Positions 8,001-16,810 of a stretch of DNA of 19,698 nucleotides are shown piece after piece; within the stretch, counting starts at the first letter, position 1; each line of letters starts with the position of its first letter. The DNA lies in assembly GCA_943704525.1 (NCBI GenBank), contig CALSCQ010000951.1, positions 1 through 19,698 of the forward strand, in the 5' to 3' direction. Below the pieces are notes generated by a model. That model was given only the letters and a program-made list of their open reading frames with translations. It searched no databases and had not been told where the DNA came from. Both the position numbers and the translations under genes were made by a program. This DNA comes from Pigoraptor vietnamica. Lineage: Eukaryota; Opisthokonta; Filasterea.

Positions 8001-11000
8001 GCTCGCAGGGACGAAAGTCGTGAGAAGCTCCATCGCCAACCCCAATGCACCGCGCTGCAGCAACGCCATGATGGGTGTGCGGCCGGCGTCGTCCGCCCTC
8101 GACAGCGCGGTCAAACGCACTTGCGCGTCCGCGCGCCGAAGGACGTCCCTTACGCGCTCGACAAGGGCATCGGCGTGCGAGGAGGTGGCAACAGGCGTCT
8201 GTCGAAGGCCGTGGGCGTGGGGTTCGCAGTTGGAAGTGCAGCCGCAACCGCCGGTAGTCCCCATGCCGTCCGCCCCGGTGTCAGATTGCGTGGTCGCGCG
8301 CAGGCTGTGGCCCGCATGGCACACAGACACGCAGACGCCGCACACCGTCACGAGACAGGTGTCGCAGACGCGGGCGTCGCCCGGTGTAAGGCCACAGTAG
8401 CCCAGCGCGGGCGCCAGCGCAGCGGCACACGACGGAACGCAGTCAATTTGCGCGGGAACAAAATAGAGAATGTTTCCGTCGGGCCCGAGCGCGGCATCCG
8501 CGCAATCGCCGCAAAGGTGCAGAACCGACGTCGCAGCGGCATAGCTGCCCTTGCGGGCCAGGAGCGAGGCCGCAGCACCAACAGCGTCAGTGTTTGGCAG
8601 CCTCGACACCACGTTCCTCAACACGCTCAACGCCCTGCGGTTCTCCGCGGCGGCTGCGCGGGCGAGGGGTTCCAGCGCGATGCAGAGCAGTGCGGGGTCG
8701 TCGGCGACACTGTCGACAAACGTGCACAGCCCCTCGTCCCCAGCCGCATCCATCAGCAAGGTGACCGGGTACCACGCTGTCTGGACATCCGACGTCGGTA
8801 TCGCCGTGGAGAGCACGTCGAAGAGCAGTGCGGCGGCCGCCTTGTCGCCATCGGTGAACGGCGACTTCGAACTCGCGACAAACTTAGCCATGTCGACGGC
8901 GCGGCGTGCGAGGGCTTGGGACACGCACATGCGCTCGAGCACGTCGAGTCCAAACAGCGTCGCCACCGGCGTGAGAACGCCCGAGCCAAGCGCAGGGGCG
9001 AAGTCGTTGAGCATGCGGATGCACGCTTCGAAACGCGGCAGCTCCCACAGCGGCGTCCCCTTCATCTCTAGCAACTCGCTGAGGAGGCCGGCGGGAAGAT
9101 TACTGGCGGGCGTGAGCGACTGCAGCCTGCAGCCGGCGCAGTAATTGTCGACGTTGTCATCACGTCCAAACGGTCTGCGAAGAGAAGGGTTGGTGATGGA
9201 CGCCGCCGGCATCCCACGCAGCGAATAAATGGGGACGTCGTCGAGGGGCTCCCACTCGGGCAGTGCGAGGGCGCGCTTGAGGTCGTCGAGAGTTACTGGC
9301 ATGAGGCACGTGACGCACGGTCCGGAGCCGTCGCGCAAGAGGCTGCCACCAGTGGTGCGGTGCGTGCACGCAGGGATGTCGCGCGTGGACTCGTGCTGGC
9401 GCAGTGAGGTAGCGAACGATGATGGGAAGGGGGTGGTAATTTCTGGGAGGAAATAACGAATGAGTGCCACTTCAACAGGTCGCACTCTTGTGTAAAGGCA
9501 ATCGCTGTTTGAGAGTGCGCGACCGCCTGTCGGCCACAGACGCAGCGCGCGCTCACACGTTCACAAACGCCCACGCACACGCAGCTGCAGCCCAGCGGCA
9601 ACTATAATACTTGCCCAGCAGGACCGCCTCATGGCATTAGCAAAACACCCTCGCACACAGAATTTAACCCCAATCCCACACTGAAAACGACCGCCAGTTG
9701 CAATAGGTGACCCTCTCCCCAAGTGGCGTGCCAGTGGAGTCGATCGACACCCGTCTGAGTAAGTACTATTTAAAGCTGATACGACAACCAAGTAACGCGC
9801 AGAGGTTTGACGAACCGGACCCACCTTCCACCGTGCACGACAGCACATCCACAGCGGCATTAGAGCCCGTCGCCTCCACGGCCAGGCCTCCCCAACCATT
9901 CTCTTCACTCCGGTTCCCCGCCACAGCCAGCTCGCCGTCCACGTACATAGCGAGGACGCCGCCGCGGCCGAAAAACATCGTAAGAGTGTGCGGGGCGCCG
10001 TTTGCAACGCTTGCGCACGTGCCTCGGTTGTCGTCTTGCGAACCGCGCGCACGGCTGATGCAAACGCGCGCGGCGTCGCGCGGCGAGGACGCGGCGAAAG
10101 TGTACGGGTTGATTGTGAGAGAGAACAACACCGAAGTCGAAGAGAGGAGGCCGTCGAGCTGCCCACTGGGCGATCGCCTCATCACGTTCCTGCACGGCAA
10201 GAGGGGACGCGATGAGAGAGCGCATCAGAGGTTGTCAATATACACGCGCGTGCGCGTGTGTGTGTGCGTGTGCGGTGTGTGCGTGTGTGTGTGTGTGTGT
10301 GTGCATGTGTGGGTGCGTGTGTGAGCGCGTGGGTGTGTGGGGGATGTGGGTGGGTGTGGTTGTGCGTGTGTGAGCGCGTGGGTGTGTGGGGGATGTGGGT
10401 GGGTGTGGTTGTGTGTGTGTCTGTGTGTGTGAGTGTGTGCGCGCGTGTGTGTGTGCGTGTTGCGTGAGCGCGGACGCGAAGCGTGTGCAATTTTGAAGAG
10501 AGATGAAAGAGGATAAAATGAAAGGCGCAGGAAGGCGCGATACGACGCCACCCACTCATAGGCCGGCGTAAGCTTCATCGTCACGGAGTCGCTGTCAAGC
10601 GTCGCATCACCGCCGAAGAATTCCGCTCGAAACACAATCGTCACCATGCTGCCACACGGCACGGGCGCGTGAACGAACGCGCGGGACGTCTCATGCATGG
10701 GCAAGAGTCGCGCAAACACGCTCGCCGTCGACGTCGCGGCAGTCATGGCCACTGCGTCGTCCTCAGGGGTGACAGGGACCGCGCGCACACATGTCCGCAT
10801 GGGTACGGCAATGGCCTGTGCCTCCTGTACGCGCTGCAACAGCGACGTAATCGCTGCGGCGCACGACGCGTGGTCGACGACCTTCCTCTGGACGAGGAGA
10901 GCGAGCACCTGGCGCGGGTCCCCCGGAAGTGATAGCACGGCCCCCAGGGCATTCTCTCCGTCACACGCGCGGGCAGACACCATAAGGCGGAGCTGCGGAA

Positions 11001-13835
11001 TCCAATCCTCGATCGACGAGAGTGCGGCGACCGACGCAAAGTCACGTGCCGCGTGGAGTGCGGTGCGTCCGTCCGCGCGTGTGCGGCGGAACAGAGCAAC
11101 CGCGTCGCGACAGAGAGGAGAAGTGGACGCGAGGGCCCGCTGGATCGCTTCGCAGTCGCCGCCCGAAACAATGTCGACGAGGGACGCGCCGCCCACAGCC
11201 ACGCAGGCGAACACGGGACGCGCGTCGGCGCCTGTGCTGGACGTCACAGCGGACACCAGAGCGACCGGCACCGCCCACTCGCACGCCGTCACAGTGAAAT
11301 CGTCGTTGAGTGAGAGGCGGGTCACAGTGAGAGTCTCTGCGTCGTGCACGAACACCGAACGGCCGGCCAGCACAATCGTCGATGACAGAGAGGACGAAGG
11401 ACGGAGAGGCGTTGACGACGACACGCGCACGTGGGGACCGTTTGGATACGCAACAACCGCGTGCGCGACTGCACCGGGAGGGTCATTCCCACGAGAAAAC
11501 ACAACGTGCACGCCGTCAAACATGCCAGCAACCGCCAGAATTCGCGTCGCTCCGAGAGTCTTCGGAACACACACGAGCGCGCCGTGCGACACATCAGGGA
11601 CGACGCGGTCCACGCGCTCCGCCCCGCCGTCGGTGCCGCGCGTCACGTAACCGAGCAGTGCAGTACCATCCACCGCGGCGTCCACACCCGCGGAAATGCA
11701 GGGAACCCCGTAGCATGCTGCAGAGGGCACGAGCTCTGTCGGGAGCATCACACGCACGGCCCCTTCGCACCACGCGAGTGAGACAGCCCATCCGTGTGCG
11801 GACGCCGGCCATTCGACGGAGGTGGACGACGGGCGACCATACACGCGCACGCTTCCGTCGTCAAACAGGGCGCAGGTGCACCAGTCGCTCGCATGGATGC
11901 TCTGAATTGAGCCGTTCGCGTTCTCCGCACACTCGAGGCTGTTCAGTGCGGACGACAGCCCCAGATGCTTCAATAGCGACTGGAGGGCGGGATCCATCCA
12001 CGTGAAGAGCGTAACAAGCGGCGAACCCTTGGCGTCATTCCCTCTAGCGGCGACGGCCACGCGGAGGGGCGACGCAGACATCGCAAACGCGCGCATACCG
12101 CACGCAAAGAACGGCTCAAAGCAGGCGTGAGGGAGTGGCTGTGCGGCATCCCAACCCCACGAGAGCACCGCGCCGTCCGAAGTGAGCACGACGGCCGCGC
12201 TGAGAGTGGCCGCGACTGAGCACACGCGCACATCGGGCGCACTCTGAGCCGATCGGACGTCCCAAGCGGCGACAGGCTCGTTTGGTATGCCAAGGAAGAC
12301 GCGTGACTCTGTTGCAAGGACGGTCTGGCCGCCCGGGGCCACGGCGAGGCACGTGATCTCGGAGGGCTCGCAAGGGGCATCGAGGCGTCGGAATGCGTCG
12401 CTTCCTTCGTGTGTGGTCATGAGGGCGCGCTGTCCGTACACGGGCTGCGGATGCCACATGCGCAAAGTCAGTGGACGTCAATGTCGCAACACACCCACCC
12501 AAGCACGCCCGCACTACGTACCGCGTCCTCAGGCAGCAGCGGCTGCGCTATGTCGCCCGCACGTGACACGCGGGCGCAGAGGCCGTCACACTCGACCGGT
12601 CCAGTCCATCCGGGGCGGACGACAGTGCGACGCGCTGCTCTCGTGACGTCAGGGGCCTGCGCACGTGGCAAGAATGGGCAACAATGGGCAAGTGGAGCAA
12701 GTGGAGAAGGGTACGGATGACATGCGTGTGTGCGTGTGTGTGTGGTCGCTCATGACAAGTGTGTCCATACAGCACGTGTACATGTGAGCATGTGTGTGCG
12801 TGTGTGTGTGTGTGCGTGTGCGTGTGCAATGTGGTACCAGCTTCTGTGTATGCGTGAATGGTGTGTGTACGTGTGCGAATACGGAGAACGCTCGTTATAC
12901 AACAAAGGCACGTTCACTCACCGTCGGTGGAGCTTGAGCGAACCCCGCATCGCCCAAGTGGCCGGACAAACGACGCGTACGCCACGCTGCGCCACACACA
13001 AGGAGGCAACCAATTCCAGTCAATTTGACTGGACAAACCAAACGAACAGGATATATGTGCACGTGGCATGCTCTTGGATCGTGCACGTGTGTGTGCGTAT
13101 GCGTACGTGTGGGGGTGCGCGTGGGTGGGTGCATGCGAGTGGTGGAAGAGAGAGAGTGTGTGTGGGTGCGTTGGGGCTGGGCAACCGCACTGCACAGCGT
13201 ACGGGCAACGGGAGTTCACCCCCTCTCTCACCTTGCTCTTCGGTCCGCGTGGCATCCTCCATTCGGAAGGAGAGGGCGTCCCCCGCAAACGCGTTCTCCA
13301 TTTCGGGAAATTCCGTGCGGTACGTTGCCTCCATGTGCAGAGGGCCGCTGTCTCGCACGTCGTCGTCCACGTCCTCGTCCACGACCCCCGTTGGCTCAGA
13401 AGATAGAAGACCGCCAACACCGCCGAAGTCAGACTCCGAAAACACGTCGTCAAGTGTCCAGAAGCCATCCCGCTCCAGTGCGTCGGTTGTGCGCGTTGCC
13501 AGTGCCTCACGCCGCGCGTGCTCCTGCAGCAGCGAAAGCACTATTCCCCGCCTGCCGGGTGAAGCGCGGCGAAGGACAGCCGCGCGCGCACGACGTCGCA
13601 CCACCGCGCTCTCCCGCAATTCGTGTCGCAGTCGCTGACGAACGGCATCGGAGGCACGCGGCGATACGTCCGTCAGCGCGCGTTCGACGCTTGGTTGATA
13701 GCGATTGACGTCGCCCTCCGTGGATGGGGCGGTAGACCCCGGATGATCGCCACTGTGCGACTCGTCAGGTGTGCGCGCTCGCTTGGGAGTACGCTCGTCT
13801 TCGTGCTCATTGTCGCTGGGCGAACGGCGCGGCAT
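5016..13835 (-). CDS. UBR5/HYD-like E3 ubiquitin ligase (RCC1-like propeller, UBR box, HECT)
   Basis: Six exons: 13835-13232, 12986-12922, 12656-12522, 12444-10556, 10189-9783 and 9442-5016. All junction phases agree (1/1, 0/0, 0/0, 2/2, 1/1) and the sum is 7527 nt, or 2508 residues, close to the 2799 of human UBR5. The start is ATG at 13835 (MPRRSPSDNEHEDERTPKRAR, acidic then basic, possible NLS). Residues about 269-700 are an RCC1-like propeller (ITCLAVAPGGQTVLATESRV, VVLTSDGAVLSWGWD). Residues about 720-800 and 1480-1580 are ankyrin-like (RADGRTALHAA, GRTPIMALL, GLTPFECF). Residues about 870-1030 form a beta-rich, LamG-like sandwich. Residues about 1390-1440 are a UBR box (CDTC, CGVC, CHAGH, CGCTSNC), which binds N-degrons in this family. 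Residues about 2130-2508 are HECT: VVVTRANVDDFVRLFTEYSL, CAWFWRSVDRM, then LPRAAVCAMSVTVPAY with the catalytic Cys at about 2477 (codon 5112-5114), ending SFEFS. No MLLE domain was seen. Probable role is ubiquitin chain transfer; location is not shown by the sequence. Confidence 0.87.
9443..9782 (-). other. UBR5-like gene, intron 5
   Basis: The proposed donor is C|GTATCAGC and the acceptor TTTCCTCCCAG, 340 nt, phase 1. A second in-phase donor, GTTGTCGT, lies six bases earlier, so the end of exon 5 is uncertain by two codons. The sense strand is mildly GT-rich, unlike introns 1, 2 and 4. Confidence 0.65.
10190..10555 (-). other. UBR5-like gene, intron 4, with a large CA microsatellite
   Basis: The donor is GA|GTGGGT and the acceptor TTGCCGTGCAG, 366 nt, phase 2. 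It joins SVTMKLTPAYE to NVMRRSPSGQLDG. Most of it (about 10241-10460) is (CA)n on the sense strand, including a 49-bp tandem duplication. Read unspliced, the tract yields a long His-Thr-His run that is not protein-like. Confidence 0.85.
10241..10460. repeat. CA/GT microsatellite with a 49-bp tandem duplication
   Basis: GT-rich on the plus strand. The units 10321-10369 and 10370-10418 both begin GTGAGCGCGTGGGTGTGTGG and are nearly identical over 49 bp. Purer GT runs flank them. Confidence 0.9.
12445..12521 (-). other. UBR5-like gene, intron 3 (short)
   Basis: The donor is GCG|GTACGTAG and the acceptor GGCATCCGCAG, 77 nt, phase 0. CCACTGACTT, about 25-30 nt before the acceptor, is a plausible branch site. 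There is no dinucleotide tract in this short intron. Confidence 0.75.
12657..12921 (-). other. UBR5-like gene, intron 2
   Basis: The donor is ACG|GTGAGTGA and the acceptor CACGTGCGCAG, 265 nt, phase 0. It contains a CA-rich sense tract at about 12722-12870. The acceptor overlaps a CACGTG hexamer. Confidence 0.75.
12987..13231 (-). other. UBR5-like gene, intron 1
   Basis: The donor is CAAG|GTGAGAG and the acceptor GTGTGGCGCAG, 245 nt, phase 1. It includes a CA-rich sense tract (about 13080-13180) and a 17-bp palindrome (13016-13032) about 30 nt before the acceptor. Exon 2 beyond it is only 65 nt; its reality rests on both splice sites and exact phase. Confidence 0.75.
13016..13032. repeat. 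17-bp palindrome in intron 1 of the UBR5-like gene
   Basis: CCAGTCAA-T-TTGACTGG is a perfect inverted repeat with arms of 8 and a 1-nt centre. It lies where the branch point of intron 1 would be expected. Confidence 0.85.
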
Positions 13836-14476
13836 GGCACGTGCTCCGGTGGGCCGTGTGTGAACGCTGCGGATACGTAGTGGGTCAGTGTTACGATATT
13901 ATAGCGAATCGATGTGAGATTGCCCAGCAGCAGAGTTTGGGACGCACACTCACCCACGAGATAGGTTTGTGTTGAGACACCGCTATGTTCTTTGAGCGTG
14001 TGTCTCACTTCTCGCATATGCTTCGTGCGTGCGAGCATGTGCGCGCTACTCCCCATCCACGCGCGTTGCTGGTTAACACCGGCCGAGAGCACCTGCACCG
14101 CACTCTCACGCACAAACACATTAACAGAAGGTTGGAAATGTCATCCCTCAAGCTGCCTTCGCCGTTAACGCACACTTACGTTCAGACACACACACACACA
14201 CACACATGCGCACACACACAGTCCGCAATTGCTTCGCCGTGTTATCCAGTCTGTTGTCCGGAGTGTAACCTTTCACCTACGTCACGACTCACGTGACATG
14301 CGATATAACTCAGCGGCACCCACGCACACGCGCGAAAACGCGTACGGCGCCACGGCGTCCGTGCGCTCAACCTCGATTGTCCCGTCGTGTGGATCGTGTT
14401 CACACTCTGAGTCTCGCGATCAACGTGTCCAATCGCACACAACCCCTGCTTACACACACGCGCGCGCATAACGAAA
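13836..14476. promoter_or_regulatory. Divergent promoter region between UBR5-like and F-box genes
   Basis: This 641-bp spacer separates two head-to-head genes. It contains a (CA)n tract at about 14185-14220 ending in an acceptor-like ACACACAG, which could be a 5' UTR intron of the F-box gene, and two CACGTG sites (near 13838 and 14290). No TATA box or other named element is evident; the role is inferred from layout. Confidence 0.45.
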
Positions 14477-16237
14477 ATGGCGGCGGCCAATCTCGACTCT
14501 ATACCGCGCGAAGTCCTCGCAACGCACGTCGTCCCCTACCTGTCGTCCAGAGATGTCGCGTCGCTGGCCCATGTCAACAGCGCCCTTCGCGCCAAATTGC
14601 GGCACGAGCGCGTCTATTCCCTCTGGCCGCTCTTTAATCGCATGTATGTTGAGGACGCGTCGTTTAGGGCTCAAGTGCTCTCGGTGTTTCCCGAGAGGCG
14701 CCTTGCGCTGTGCAGTTGGCCTGACCTGGTCGATCTGTCTGCCTTCGCCGGCGTGCACACGGCCGACTTGCGCGAGGGCATCTCTCCGCGTGCGGACACG
14801 TCGCCGCTTGCCGCCGTCCACACGCTTCGCCTCGGTCGTGCTCCCCCAAAGTTGCCCAGTGTCGCCATGCAGTGCCATGTGTTCTCCGTCGACGACGCCC
14901 TCACTATCTCGGACCTCTCGCCGTTTGCGAACGCGCACGTGGTGGAGCTCAGAAACACGCCGTCGGTCGCAGGCATCCGCCCACGTCACGTCACGGTCCG
15001 CGAGTCGCCCCTTCTTGACGACGTTGCGTCGCTGTCGCACGCCAAGAGCGTGTCCCTATACAACTGCGCGTCGGTGCCGCCGGCGCACGTGGCCCTTTTG
15101 CGAGGGCTCGTCACGGTCGTGCTACACAATTCGGACCTCCGCGAGATACCCGCCGAACTGGGGTCCGTCCACACGCTCGATCTCACCGACTCTCCCAACC
15201 TCGTCGACGTCTCGAAGGTACGCCGCATTCACACGCTTCGCCTCGGCCACTGCAAGAAGCTCGTGAACGTCGCCCCTCTCGCGCACGTGCACACGCTCGA
15301 GCTCTCCTCCGGGCCTTCGCCAGACCCTTACGAGCGCAACACCCCGTCGCGTGCGGTGCTTGAGCGCGACGTATCCGCGCTGGCGAACGTGCACACGCTA
15401 CTGCTCGACCGCAACATGTATCTGAAGGGCGTGAGCGCGTTGGGTAACAGCCACACGCTAGACCTTTCGCACAGTTGGTGCGGCGCGATCGACTTCGCTT
15501 GTCTCGGGCGCGTGCACACCCTCCGCCTTCAGGGCAATCCGGACATCGCCGACGTCACGTGCCTCGGGAAGGTGCACTCGCTGAACCTCGCGTGGACGAA
15601 GATCGAGAGCGTCCGCGGGCTCGAAGGAGTGCACACGCTCGACCTCACGGGTTGCGGCAGCATCGAGGACGTGTCGCCCCTCGCCGCCGTGCACACGCTC
15701 TATCTGTCGCGCTGCGAGGGAATTTTGAACGTGGGCATGCTGGGTCGTCTTTACCGGCTTGATCTGGCGTACACGAGGGTCGTTGATGTGTCGGCGCTCG
15801 GCGGCGTCCATACGCTGCGGCTGTCGCACAATCGCGCCGTGAGGGACGTGAGCGCGCTTGGTCGCGTGCATCGCCTCAACATGAGTAAGACAAAAGTATC
15901 GGACGTCTCTGTGCTGCGAACCGTGCACACACTCAAGCTGAGCGAGTGCGGGAAGCTTGGCGACCTGTCCATGTTGGGTAGCGTACACGCGCTCGACCTG
16001 TCTGATTCGTGCGTGACGGACGTGCGCGGGCTGGGAACAGTGCACACGCTGAACCTCGCGCGCACGGCGGTGACGGATGTGTCCGCACTCGGTGGCGTCG
16101 TTGTGCTGGACATTTCGGGTTGCAAGGGCGTGAGGGACGTCTCGGCGCTCGCTCACGTGAGCGTGCTGAACATTAGGGGGTGCGTGTCCATCGCGAGCAA
16201 GATACCCCTGCGCACAGTGAAGCGGCTGGTCAAGTAG
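14477..16237 (+). CDS. F-box protein with about two dozen leucine-rich repeats
   Basis: A single uninterrupted frame of 586 residues starts at AAAATGG (14477), the first ATG in frame. Residues about 6-48 are an F-box (SIPREVLATHVVPYLSSRDV, then VNSALRAKLRHERVYSLW), the segment that binds SKP1 in SCF ubiquitin ligases. From about residue 90 to the end there are roughly 24 LRR units of 19-25 residues centred on VHTLdLs, with the second half of the unit reading xxxDVSALG. The first repeats are degenerate (HVFSVDD, HVVELRN, SVSLYN); the later ones are regular. There is no signal peptide or membrane segment. The likely role is as a soluble substrate adaptor of an SCF-type ligase; the substrate is unknown. 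The same 'VHTL-LS...DVSALG' repeat style occurs in expanded families of some protists and large DNA viruses of protists, so this may belong to a multi-copy family. It is divergently paired with the UBR5-like gene. Confidence 0.85.
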   Translation: MAAANLDSIPREVLATHVVPYLSSRDVASLAHVNSALRAKLRHERVYSLWPLFNRMYVEDASFRAQVLSVFPERRLALCSWPDLVDLSAFAGVHTADLREGISPRADTSPLAAVHTLRLGRAPPKLPSVAMQCHVFSVDDALTISDLSPFANAHVVELRNTPSVAGIRPRHVTVRESPLLDDVASLSHAKSVSLYNCASVPPAHVALLRGLVTVVLHNSDLREIPAELGSVHTLDLTDSPNLVDVSKVRRIHTLRLGHCKKLVNVAPLAHVHTLELSSGPSPDPYERNTPSRAVLERDVSALANVHTLLLDRNMYLKGVSALGNSHTLDLSHSWCGAIDFACLGRVHTLRLQGNPDIADVTCLGKVHSLNLAWTKIESVRGLEGVHTLDLTGCGSIEDVSPLAAVHTLYLSRCEGILNVGMLGRLYRLDLAYTRVVDVSALGGVHTLRLSHNRAVRDVSALGRVHRLNMSKTKVSDVSVLRTVHTLKLSECGKLGDLSMLGSVHALDLSDSCVTDVRGLGTVHTLNLARTAVTDVSALGGVVVLDISGCKGVRDVSALAHVSVLNIRGCVSIASKIPLRTVKRLVK

Positions 16238-16810
16238 AGAAGACGGGAATGGCCATACCCCGTTTCGTCAGGCTTGTTCGTAAATAATGTTTCGACAGTT
16301 ATTCATGCCGTTTGCACAGTCACGTATTTAATTTAAGTTGCGACAGACGGTCCGTCACGTCCGCGGCTGCCGGTTGCAGCTCAGACCGGCCGTTGCTGGG
16401 CCGTATTGGCCTGGCCGGAACTTACGGCTCGGCAAATATTTAATCGAAGCCCGGTGTTGGATTCAGTGGGGCCGCGCATTCTTAACAGTTTCAATAAGTA
16501 AACTCACACACCAAATGAATTAAAAAAGCAGAACCAACTGAAACGATTGTCATGACTGACCTGTTTTAAACGATAACATCAAAGCACTGCGTCAGTGTGC
16601 TGAGGCAGGGGCGCGCTGTTACCACGCGTTCCAATGCGCCAAGGGATGAGGCTGTTGAAGAACGGACACTGACGTCGACAGTCAGTCGCTCCTAAGGACC
16701 GATCACGAGGCAGGAGTTGGTCGCTTGGAGCGAACAGCATACAGCACACCGAGTCAGGGCTTACAATAAACCCTCGACGAAAACGCTCTTTGCTCTGGCC
16801 ATGCGTGGGC
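16238..16810. other. AT-richer spacer, no supported gene
   Basis: The first 350 bases are clearly richer in A and T than the rest of the window. They include CGTAAATAATG about 40 bases after the F-box gene stop, possibly part of its 3' end. A 91-codon minus frame (16579-16854) has no recognisable domain. No terminal inverted repeats were found by eye. Confidence 0.5.

Noticed and set aside
10225-10555. His-Thr repeat protein read through the CA tract
   Set aside because: The frame is intronic; splicing GA|GTGGGT to TGCAG|G joins conserved sequence in the correct phase.
15458-16156. 232-codon open frame on the minus strand with repeated HV/RVH words
   Set aside because: It mirrors the LRR DNA repeats of the F-box gene on the other strand and has no independent support.
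14800-16200. CRISPR-like regularly spaced repeats
   Set aside because: The spaced GTGCACACGCT-like words are codons of leucine-rich repeats in one open frame, and the intervals are coding, not spacers.
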